Origin: Novosphingobium taihuense
Lineage (GTDB): Bacteria; Pseudomonadota; Alphaproteobacteria; Sphingomonadales; Sphingomonadaceae
DNA: 38,886 bases
Assembly (NCBI RefSeq): GCF_007830315.1
Contig: NZ_VLKJ01000019.1
Span: 1 to 38,886 of the forward strand
Direction of reading: 5' to 3'
Positions 32,281-38,886 of the stretch are shown piece after piece. The notes under the pieces were generated by a model. It ran no database searches. It worked only from the letters and a program-made list of their open reading frames with translations, and was not told the origin of the DNA. Position numbers and translations under genes: made by a program. The stretch's first letter is position 1. Every line of letters starts with the position of its first letter.

Positions 32281-33675
32281 TCAAGAGAAAATCTTGCCAG
32301 TATTAAATATGCCTAAAGGATCAATTGCGCTCTTTATTCTTCTCATGATATCCACGGCGCATCCCAATTCATCTTCTAGCGCCTTCTTCTTCCCAATTCC
32401 GATACCATGTTCTCCAGTACACGTGCCGTCTAAGGCAATTGCTCGCGCAATAAGGCGTTTGTTAACCGCCTCTACGATGTTCATTTCGCTGTCCGACCGC
32501 GGATCGATTGAAAATACTACATGAAAGTTGCCGTCTCCAACGTGGCCTAGGATCGTGGCCGGCACAGGGCATGTTCTGAGATCAGCTTGGGTTTCATCGA
32601 TGCATTGGGCAAGCGAGCCAATTGGAACACAAACATCGGTTGCCCAACCGACTGCGCCCGGACGGAGATTTACGGTCGCATAATAGGCATCGTGCCGAGC
32701 TTTCCACAATACATTTCTGTCTTCTAGCCGTTCTGCCCAGCGGAACTCCGTTCCGCCGTTGGCCTTGCTGATTCCAGACACGATTTCAATTTGCTCGGCG
32801 ACGGAAGCGGGGGAGCCATGAAATTCGAAGAACAACGTCGGCTTCTCCGCAAACTCGAGCTTTGACCATTTGTTCACGGCTTGGATCTGTAAATCATCGA
32901 GAATTTCGGCTCGAGCTACGGGTACTCCGAGCTGGATGAGCTCGACCACCGATTGAACTGCTCCACGCGTGGTTTCGAACGCGCAGACTGCGGAGGAGAT
33001 AGTTTCTGGGATACCAAATAGCTTCAAGTTAACTTCGACCACGATGCCCAATGTGCCCTCCGAGCCCACAAACAGGCCTGTCAAATCATAACCCGCCGCA
33101 GACTTCTTCGCGCGACGGCTGGTTCGGACAATCTTGCCATCAGCAGTGACTACCTTCAGGCCGAGCACACAATCGCGCATCGTGCCGTATCGCACTGCAT
33201 TCGTTCCCGACGCCCGGGTAGAGGCCATCCCGCCAATAGTGGCATTGGCGCCCGGATCGATCGGGAAGAAGAGTCCTTGATCGCGGAGGTGCAGGTTAAG
33301 ATCTTCACGCCTAACGCCGGGTTCGACCACACAGTCCAAATCTGAAGAATTGACCGCAATAATTCGGTCAAGCCCGCTCAAGTCTATCGTAACGCCGCCA
33401 TGAATGGGGATCGTGTTGCCTTCGACAGACGTCCCTGCACCATATGGGATGAGGGAAAAACGGTACTCATTGGCAAACTTGACAAGCTGCACGACATCAT
33501 CGACCGACTGCGCGCGCAGGACAGCGTCCGGCAACACCGGCTCAAAGTGACATTCGCTCTTGCCATATTCTGCGCGATGCGTCGGAAGCGTCAGCAACCG
33601 ATCTCCGAAATGGCCCTGGATGGCGTGGATGGCTTCCGGAGAGGCAGAACCATTTTGCGTGCGCATGTGCCGCAT
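32281..33675 (-). CDS. FAD-linked 2-hydroxy-acid dehydrogenase (GlcD/D-lactate dehydrogenase type)
   Basis: A 464-residue FAD enzyme of the vanillyl-alcohol-oxidase/PCMH superfamily. The FAD-binding region reads LIPYGAGTSVEGNTIPIHGGVTIDLSGLDRI, DPGANATIGGMASTRASGTNAVRYGTMRD and LFVGSEGTLGIV; the C-terminal half has the GHVGDGNFH and GTCTGEHGIGIGKK histidine motifs of D-2-hydroxyacid dehydrogenases. It would oxidise a D-2-hydroxy acid to the 2-oxo acid with electrons passed to the respiratory chain. ATG 33675 is 83 bases after the receptor gene, so they likely share a transcript. An IS5-type element ends 21 bases past its stop, leaving the protein intact (end GIFNTGKIFS matches the family). 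Confidence 0.9.
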   Translation of the reverse strand: MRHMRTQNGSASPEAIHAIQGHFGDRLLTLPTHRAEYGKSECHFEPVLPDAVLRAQSVDDVVQLVKFANEYRFSLIPYGAGTSVEGNTIPIHGGVTIDLSGLDRIIAVNSSDLDCVVEPGVRREDLNLHLRDQGLFFPIDPGANATIGGMASTRASGTNAVRYGTMRDCVLGLKVVTADGKIVRTSRRAKKSAAGYDLTGLFVGSEGTLGIVVEVNLKLFGIPETISSAVCAFETTRGAVQSVVELIQLGVPVARAEILDDLQIQAVNKWSKLEFAEKPTLFFEFHGSPASVAEQIEIVSGISKANGGTEFRWAERLEDRNVLWKARHDAYYATVNLRPGAVGWATDVCVPIGSLAQCIDETQADLRTCPVPATILGHVGDGNFHVVFSIDPRSDSEMNIVEAVNKRLIARAIALDGTCTGEHGIGIGKKKALEDELGCAVDIMRRIKSAIDPLGIFNTGKIFS

Positions 33676-33757
33676 CAGGTGAAATACTCCAATTGTATGT
33701 GATGAACGAGATTACGATAACGGCGAAATGATTGGCCGGCCTAAGCCGGCCAATCGG

Positions 33758-36037
33758 TCAGAAGTTCACTTTTACCGAAGCTCCATAGGTTCGCGGCGGG
33801 CCATAGTTTCCTTCTGATGCGCCCAGCAGGGGCGACGTCAGATCGAAGGCATAGCGAACACTGCGGTTGTCAAAGATGTTCCGCGCATAGATGGCTATTT
33901 CATAGGCCCCGCTGCTGGGCTTGTATGCGATCCGCGCATTGCCGATGACATTGGCTGGCAATCGTGTGTTTGGCGCATTGGTGAGCTGCGCGAAGGCTTC
34001 ACCGGTATAGATCGCGCTGACATCTAAGTTGAGATCGCCGGATGAAATTGGCACTCGCTTCGAGATCGAGCCAAGCAAGGTGAACTTGGGTGTCTGGGGT
34101 GGTCGGCGGCTAGCCGGACCATTCGGCAGTTTGACATTGTCAACCTTCGCGTCCAGCAATGTGCCTGCAACATTGAGCGCCCATCCGCCCGTGTTCAATC
34201 CAAGCTCTGCTTCGAGGCCCTTGATTTTTGCCGATGTGTTGTACAGCGTTAAATTGAGGCCGCGTTGATCGAAAGCCTGGTAATCTTCGTAGTCATAGTA
34301 GAAGCCGGAGAGGTTAAAGCGTCCGCGTCCTCCCATGAACGTATATTTCTGACCGACTTCATAGGCGTTGATCTTTTCACCGTTGAAGCGAACGCCATTT
34401 AGTGGTGCAAGGCCCGAAAAGCTGACGTTATAGCTGAATGCCTTGTAGCCCCTGCTGTAACTGGCATACAGAAGAAGGTTGCTGGTCGGTTTATACTCGA
34501 TCGCCACACGACCTGAAATAGCTCCTTCGCTATGTTTGTCAGCGTACGGGCTTGCGGAGCCTTCCGTGCCCGGCGGTGGAATAAGGCCAATGGCGCATCC
34601 GAGGCCTGACGCGAACTCGTCGCACAGGAAGCGAAAATTGAAGTCTTTCCGATCACGTGTGTAGCGCAACCCGCCCGTGATGTTGAGCGTATTGGTCAAA
34701 TCATAGGCGTACTGGCCAAACACGCTCCACGAGTTTGTCTTTAGCGAATAGAGTGTATCCAGAGCAGCATTGATCGGTCCTATCAGATTCGGGCCGCTGT
34801 TCCGTAATTCGAACCGTTGTGTATACGGGCCACCATCAATATGGACATAGAATGCACCCACCGTCCAGTTCGCCCGGTCAGAGGAGCCAAATAGGCGAAG
34901 TTCCTGGGTCAGACTGTTGCTCTTTGAAGTCTGGAAGAAGCGCGTGTAATCCAGCGGTGAACTATCGTTATCTTCCGCATAATAGCTTTTCGCCCACCCG
35001 AAATTGGTCTGACTGACCAACGTCGCACCGCCCAGGTCGTAGGTGAGCTTGGCACCTACGCTGCCGTTCTCCCGATGAAGGCCGCCGTTGAAATCGGCGG
35101 CAACCGTGTACGGATCCCCATCCGCATCGATGTAGCCATAGGCCGTCGCCTGGCCTGGAACGGATACGCCGAGACCGTCCGCGTTTGTCACTCCCCCAAC
35201 CATAAATGCCACGTTTGCGGCATCCGACGTAAACTTGAAATAATCTGCTGAAAATTGTGCGGTTAGGTCACTGGAAATCTGCAATTTCAGTTTCCCGCGG
35301 AGGCCGATACTGTTATCTCCATTTTGCCGGGTGTCATTGAAGACGTTGCGCAAGTATCCGTCCTGATTGCTTTTGTAAAAAGCTATACGTATGGCGGAGC
35401 CGCCACCAAGCGGCGCATTGAGAGCACCTTCGACCTTGACATGATTGAGCGAACCGATCTCGCCAGTGGTCGTCCCTTCGAAATCATCAACTGGGTCGTT
35501 GGTAATAATGTTGATCAGGCCGCCTACAGAATTTCGACCGAACAGCGTGCCCTGCGGTCCCTTGAGGACTTCAACGCGCTTGACGTCGAAGAGCGGTTGG
35601 GTATTTGCAGAAGGGGCCACTTGGTATGCGTCATCGACATAGAAGCTATTAGGGGATTCCAGGTGCCCGGCAAAATCGTTCTGCGATACGCCGCGAATGG
35701 AAATCAGCGATGTCAGTCCCGGACCGCCAGGCTGAGCGATCTGAAGGCCTGGGGTCGCTGTCACAAGTGCATCAGTCGATGAAATCCCGGATGCGGCTAG
35801 ATTATCTGCCGACAGGACAGTCGCGGCAACGCCGACGCGCTGCAATTTCTGTTCGGTACGGTTAGCCGTAACGATTATGTCGCCCTGGTAATCCGGGACA
35901 TCCGTTTGTCCCGGCGGCGCTGGTTCGGCGGCTAGTGCAGCCGTCGAAACCGAGCAGGCCAGCGCGAAGATCAAACCACGTCCGCCAGCGAGATATGCGC
36001 CGCTGCGTGACGGGCCATGAACTCCCCTGCGTTCCAT
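33758..36037 (-). CDS. TonB-dependent outer-membrane receptor
   Basis: A 759-residue receptor for active uptake across the outer membrane. It has a signal peptide (GGRGLIFALACSVSTAALA), a TonB box-like DIIVTANRTEQ, a plug domain (DALVTATPGLQ, ISIRGVSQNDF, VEVLKGPQGTLFGRNSVGGLINI) and a long beta-barrel that ends in GASVKVNF with the terminal Phe. Sphingomonads use many such receptors for organic compounds; its partner enzymes suggest an ester or hydroxy-acid substrate. ATG 36037 (MERRGV) follows GGGAG; an upstream frame to 36106 lacks a site. Confidence 0.93.
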   Translation of the reverse strand: MERRGVHGPSRSGAYLAGGRGLIFALACSVSTAALAAEPAPPGQTDVPDYQGDIIVTANRTEQKLQRVGVAATVLSADNLAASGISSTDALVTATPGLQIAQPGGPGLTSLISIRGVSQNDFAGHLESPNSFYVDDAYQVAPSANTQPLFDVKRVEVLKGPQGTLFGRNSVGGLINIITNDPVDDFEGTTTGEIGSLNHVKVEGALNAPLGGGSAIRIAFYKSNQDGYLRNVFNDTRQNGDNSIGLRGKLKLQISSDLTAQFSADYFKFTSDAANVAFMVGGVTNADGLGVSVPGQATAYGYIDADGDPYTVAADFNGGLHRENGSVGAKLTYDLGGATLVSQTNFGWAKSYYAEDNDSSPLDYTRFFQTSKSNSLTQELRLFGSSDRANWTVGAFYVHIDGGPYTQRFELRNSGPNLIGPINAALDTLYSLKTNSWSVFGQYAYDLTNTLNITGGLRYTRDRKDFNFRFLCDEFASGLGCAIGLIPPPGTEGSASPYADKHSEGAISGRVAIEYKPTSNLLLYASYSRGYKAFSYNVSFSGLAPLNGVRFNGEKINAYEVGQKYTFMGGRGRFNLSGFYYDYEDYQAFDQRGLNLTLYNTSAKIKGLEAELGLNTGGWALNVAGTLLDAKVDNVKLPNGPASRRPPQTPKFTLLGSISKRVPISSGDLNLDVSAIYTGEAFAQLTNAPNTRLPANVIGNARIAYKPSSGAYEIAIYARNIFDNRSVRYAFDLTSPLLGASEGNYGPPRTYGASVKVNF

Positions 36038-36112
36038 AAATCCACTCCCTGAATTGATGCCAAGCACCCCCACCGCATCTTCTTCTGCGGCTTCATAGGG
36101 CACCATCTTGGA

Positions 36113-36146
36113 CTTAGCTCAGCTATCCTGCGGGGTCTTAGCTCAG
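36113..36146. promoter_or_regulatory. Direct repeats CTTAGCTCAG in divergent promoter region
   Basis: CTTAGCTCAG occurs at 36113-36122 and 36137-36146, 24 bases apart, between the TonB receptor (minus) and hydrolase (plus) genes. Spaced direct repeats of this kind are typical of AraC-family binding sites, and an AraC gene lies 6 kb away. Assignment to that regulator is inference. Confidence 0.5.
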
Positions 36147-36252
36147 TGACAATGATTGTTTGCGCAGCGTCCAAAGGGCTGGCGGTGAGGCCGAATGTGG
36201 GCGTAGTTGCATCCAGCCCCTATTAACAAAAGCGGACAGGAGCAGCTGAGCA

Positions 36253-37107
36253 ATGGGCAGAACCAGAACCAGAACCATGATTCAAACCGCTGATGGGATT
36301 TCGATCAGCGTCGAGACGTGCGGATCCGGACGGCCAATAGTGCTCGTGCACGGCTGGTCGCAATCTGCGCAGTTGTTCTCATCCCAAATAGCCGCGCTAT
36401 CCGACCGCTTCCATGTAATCGCATATGATCAACGCGGTCACGGCCTGTCCGACAAACCGAATCAAGGCTATCGTGTGCATCGACTGGCACACGATCTTGC
36501 AGAACTGCTTGCGTACCTGAATTTGCGCGACGTAACGCTTCTCGGCCATTCCATGGGTTGTTCGGTCATCTGGGCCTATCTTGACCTCTTTGGGACTGAC
36601 CGATTGCACAGCCTTGTTCTGGTCGATCAATCCGCCTGTCTGCTGCGTGGCCGCCATTGGAGTGAACAGCAGGCTTCTGACTGGGGTGGGCTATTCAGTG
36701 AAAGCGCGCTGTTCGAGCTTGTAGATCAGTTGCGCGGTCCTGATGGTGTAGATAGTACAAAGGCGGTATTGGCATCAATGCTCACACCCGGTGGCGCTAC
36801 TCATTTGCTGGACCCGCTATTAGAGCAGAATCTACTCTTCCCTCGCATCCATGCAGCGCAGTTGCTTACAAACCACGGTATGACCGACTGGAGTGACGTT
36901 ATCGCTCAAATTCGCCTACCGGCGCTTGTCGTCGGCTGCGGAGGCAGTCTGATTTCTACAAGCAGCATGCAATGGATCGCCCGACAGATTCCCGGTTCCA
37001 AATATGTTGAATTTAGCGTGCAGGAGGGCGGATCCCATTTCCCCTTCCTTGAGAACCCTGACCTGTTCAACCAAGTGCTCTTGACTTTTCTTGACGGTCA
37101 AGCCTGA
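36253..37107 (+). CDS. Alpha/beta hydrolase (esterase type)
   Basis: A 284-residue hydrolase with the full fold: oxyanion segment VLVHGWSQSA, AYDQRGHGLSDKP, nucleophile elbow LLGHSMGC (Ser near residue 98) and the catalytic His in GGSHFPFLENP. The expected acid position near VVGCGGSLIS lacks an obvious Asp, so it may use another site. No signal peptide, so it acts in the cytosol. It likely releases a hydroxy acid from an ester or lactone taken up by the divergent TonB receptor. ATG 36253 follows AGGAG. The next gene starts 22 bases later. Confidence 0.87.
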   Translation: MGRTRTRTMIQTADGISISVETCGSGRPIVLVHGWSQSAQLFSSQIAALSDRFHVIAYDQRGHGLSDKPNQGYRVHRLAHDLAELLAYLNLRDVTLLGHSMGCSVIWAYLDLFGTDRLHSLVLVDQSACLLRGRHWSEQQASDWGGLFSESALFELVDQLRGPDGVDSTKAVLASMLTPGGATHLLDPLLEQNLLFPRIHAAQLLTNHGMTDWSDVIAQIRLPALVVGCGGSLISTSSMQWIARQIPGSKYVEFSVQEGGSHFPFLENPDLFNQVLLTFLDGQA

Positions 37108-37129
37108 CATCTGAGGAAAAGGCAACAAG

Positions 37130-38266
37130 ATGGCCAGGCCCGGCAACACGGAGGAATTTCGCGAGGTGGCTCGCCGCCGCCTTCCACAACCGCTTTTCGA
37201 CTATATCGACGGCGGAGCCGATGATGAACGGACGCTAAAACGGAATAGCGCAGTCTTTGAAAAGCGGTCCCTAGTGCCCCACGGGCTGGTCGATGTATCC
37301 CGGATAAATTGCGGGGCTAGCATTCTCGGGCAACAGCTTTCCATGCCGTTGATTCTGTCTCCAACAGGGATGAGCCGTCTTTTCCACTCAGGCAAGGAGT
37401 TGGCCGTAGCCCGAGCGGCAGCCGATGCCGGCTTGCTCTATGGCCTCTCGACTATGGCCACGACGTCGATCGAGGATGTGGCAGCCGCATCGAACGGATC
37501 ACGAATGTTTCAGATATACATCTTTAAGGATCGCGGATTGACGAATGAGTTGGTCGATCGGTGTGCTGCCGCCGGCTATCATGCACTTTGCCTCACAATC
37601 GATACCCCCCTGGCGGGCAATCGTGAACGAGATCGGCGCAGCGGCATGACCATACCCCCGCGTTTCGATCTTCGCTCGCTTGTCAGCTACGCGTTGCATC
37701 CCCGCTGGCTTCTTGATTTCCTGAAGAACCCAGACTTTCGCCTTGCGAATGTGGTTCATCGAGTGGATGCTCTAGCATCCGGTCCAACGGGATTGATCGA
37801 ATACGTCAATGCACAATTCGATCCGAGCGTAACCTGGGAAGATGCAAAGCTACTTGTGCGGCAATGGAAGGGGCCTTTTGTGATCAAGGGCGTACTCGAC
37901 GCCGATGATGCCATACGTGCGCGGGACATTGGTGCAACCGCAGTCATGATCTCAAATCATGGAGGACGCCAACTGGATGGCGTCCTCGCTCCGCTCGAAA
38001 CTCTACCTGAGATCCGAGAAGCTGTAGGCGACACGATTGAACTGATTGTCGATGGCGGTGTTCGCCGCGGCAGCGACATTGTGAAAGCAATTTGCCTGGG
38101 CGCCGATGCCTGTTCCATCGGTAGGCCATATCTCTACGCGCTGGCAGCGGATGGAGAAAATGGGGTTAGGGGCCTCTTGGAGATATTGCGATCGGAGTTT
38201 GCTCGAACTCTCGCGCTTATGGGTAAGGAATCTGTCCATATGTTAAATAGGGGATCTATCGTTTAA
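37130..38266 (+). CDS. FMN-dependent alpha-hydroxy-acid oxidase/dehydrogenase (LldD type)
   Basis: A 378-residue member of the L-lactate dehydrogenase/mandelate dehydrogenase/glycolate oxidase family. Landmarks: LFDYIDGGADDERTL near the start, SPTGMSRLFHSGKE, the FMN site LTIDTPLAGNRERD, FVIKGVLDADDA, and the active-site SNHGGRQLDG with the catalytic His and Arg, then DGGVRRGSDIVKA. It oxidises the S/L form of a 2-hydroxy acid. With the D-type FAD enzyme on the other arm, the locus can handle both stereoisomers. ATG 37130 follows GAGGAAAAGG. Substrate could be lactate, mandelate or a longer acid. Confidence 0.92.
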   Translation: MARPGNTEEFREVARRRLPQPLFDYIDGGADDERTLKRNSAVFEKRSLVPHGLVDVSRINCGASILGQQLSMPLILSPTGMSRLFHSGKELAVARAAADAGLLYGLSTMATTSIEDVAAASNGSRMFQIYIFKDRGLTNELVDRCAAAGYHALCLTIDTPLAGNRERDRRSGMTIPPRFDLRSLVSYALHPRWLLDFLKNPDFRLANVVHRVDALASGPTGLIEYVNAQFDPSVTWEDAKLLVRQWKGPFVIKGVLDADDAIRARDIGATAVMISNHGGRQLDGVLAPLETLPEIREAVGDTIELIVDGGVRRGSDIVKAICLGADACSIGRPYLYALAADGENGVRGLLEILRSEFARTLALMGKESVHMLNRGSIV

Positions 38267-38325
38267 TTGACACGCTGTCGAAATCTCTTCGATGTACAGG
38301 CAATCCGTTTTGTCTAGCATTACAG

Positions 38326-38590
38326 TTACATTTTTGTTTTGATGTGAGCTTGCCGGGCGGCGGCCTGATGCGCGCGCCGCCAACATGACCATGCGATGAT
38401 ATAGGCTGGTTTGATACGACGCTGAGCCAGTTTGTTTGCGACGCGCCTGACTTCCTGGATGGACCAGCGGATCAGGTCCCGCTGAGCGGTATCCGCGGTC
38501 TTTTTGGGGGCGTTACGAGATTGGCGCGGTATTGGATGGCGGCCATCATGGCGAAGGCGAGCATGACGAGCGAGACATGGCGATGCTGAC
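38326..38590 (-). pseudogene. Transposase C-terminal remnant
   Basis: Two short frames on the minus strand together resemble the C-terminus of an IS701/IS4-like DDE transposase: SLVMLAFAMMAAIQYRAN in one frame, then TAQRDLIRWSIQEVRRVANKLAQRRIKPAYIIAWSCWRRAHQAAARQAHIKTKM in another. The change of frame near 38505 marks a frameshift. The 5' part is missing, cut off by the IS3-type element that starts near 38592. Family assignment is uncertain. Confidence 0.55.
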
Positions 38591-38591
38591 G

Positions 38592-38886
38592 TGACCCCCT
38601 GATTTTCCTCCACGAGCGATTAGAGTCTGGCCTGAAGGAAGGACAGACGATGAAGCGTGTGAGGTTTTCAGAAGAGCAGATCATTGGCGTGCTGAAGGAG
38701 GCGGAGGCGGGTGCGAAGACCGCTGATTTGGCTCGGCGGCACGGTGTGTCGGAAGCGACGATCTACAACTGGAAGGCCAAGTATGGCGGGCTGGAGGTGT
38801 CGGAGGCCCGGCGTTTGCGGGAGCTCGAGAGCGAGAACGCGAAGCTCAAGCGGCTGCTGGCCGATGCGATGCTGGACAACGTGGCT
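38592..38886 (+). mobile_element. Left end of an IS3-family element (cut by window edge)
   Basis: Starts with TGACCCCCTGATTTTCC, like the left inverted repeat of IS407/IS51-type IS3 elements, and contains an orfA transposase gene 58 bases inside. The rest lies beyond the window. Confidence 0.65.
38650..38886 (+). CDS. IS3-family transposase OrfA (partial)
   Basis: The frame from ATG 38650 reads MKRVRFSEEQIIGVLKEAEAG, then a helix-turn-helix KTADLARRHGVSEATIYNWKAKYGG and a leucine-zipper-like RLRELESENAKLKRLLADAML, the standard OrfA of IS3 elements. It is open to the window edge (79 codons). GGAAGGAC lies upstream as ribosome-binding site. OrfB should follow by frameshift outside the window. 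Confidence 0.92.
   Translation, partial: MKRVRFSEEQIIGVLKEAEAGAKTADLARRHGVSEATIYNWKAKYGGLEVSEARRLRELESENAKLKRLLADAMLDNVA

Noticed and set aside
36111..36150. TTAGCTCAG resembles the D-arm box of tRNA genes, twice
   Set aside because: No acceptor stem, anticodon arm or T arm can be formed around either copy; treated as a protein-binding direct repeat.

Overview
The window looks like a piece of a GC-rich alphaproteobacterial chromosome or large replicon, most likely a sphingomonad (Sphingomonas/Novosphingobium type). This is inferred from the gene style (TonB-dependent receptor with an ester/hydroxy-acid catabolic locus, LplT-Aas type acyltransferase fusion, NrtR-NadM-NadV NAD salvage), the small dispersed repeats between genes and the overall base composition. 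It is rich in accessory DNA: four insertion-sequence loci and a probable defence/conflict region. No rRNA, tRNA or CRISPR was seen.

Region 1 (1-9.7 kb) is the most unusual. After a cut IS5-type transposase comes an HExxH metallopeptidase gene. Facing it is a tightly packed minus-strand operon (4773 down to 1774) for a complete bacterial ubiquitin-like conjugation pathway: a ubiquitin-like protein ending in Gly-Gly-Ala, an E2-like protein with a Cys-Cys site, a JAMM/JAB peptidase and a ThiF/E1-like activating enzyme. This order matches the known bacterial antiviral Bil/Bub-type operons, but the modifier has a charged coiled-coil N-terminus instead of a second Ubl domain. Divergent from it is a HigB-like toxin with a HigA-type antitoxin fused to an ImmA/IrrE metallopeptidase. 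The shared intergenic region holds two copies of one palindromic operator (CCAAATGTGG core), one next to each promoter side. Downstream lie a ClpS/C4 zinc finger/AAA+ fusion protein and a divergent RecF-like ATPase. My inference is a conjugation-plus-unfolding conflict island.

Region 2 (9.7-12.5 kb) holds a small unknown protein, a secreted EreA/ChaN-like protein, and copies of a dispersed repeat, two of which contain a perfect terminator-like hairpin.

Region 3 (12.5-23 kb) is a six-gene, translationally coupled minus-strand operon: ketoacyl synthase III-like enzyme, OleD-like SDR, metallo-beta-lactamase-fold hydrolase, F390-synthetase-like adenylating enzyme, ATP-grasp ligase and Rieske oxygenase. 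It looks like an uncharacterised lipid or natural-product pathway. Upstream are a large lysophospholipid transporter/acyltransferase/acyl-ACP synthetase fusion and a divergent TetR regulator; related dyad sequences sit at both promoters.

Region 4 (23-26.3 kb) is an NAD salvage locus: NrtR repressor divergent from nadM-Nudix and nadV, with a clear promoter overlapped by a dyad. An intact IS21-type element (27142-29635) then lies directly upstream of a small lipoprotein gene.

Region 5 (29.7-38.3 kb) encodes AraC- and GntR-type regulators (tandem CCTATnnnATAGG sites between them), an IS5-type element with a nonsense codon, and divergent units of TonB receptor + FAD 2-hydroxyacid dehydrogenase and alpha/beta hydrolase + FMN 2-hydroxyacid oxidase. 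Together these suggest uptake and hydrolysis of a hydroxy-acid ester and oxidation of the released 2-hydroxy acid. The right edge is a transposase remnant interrupted by the start of an IS3-type element.
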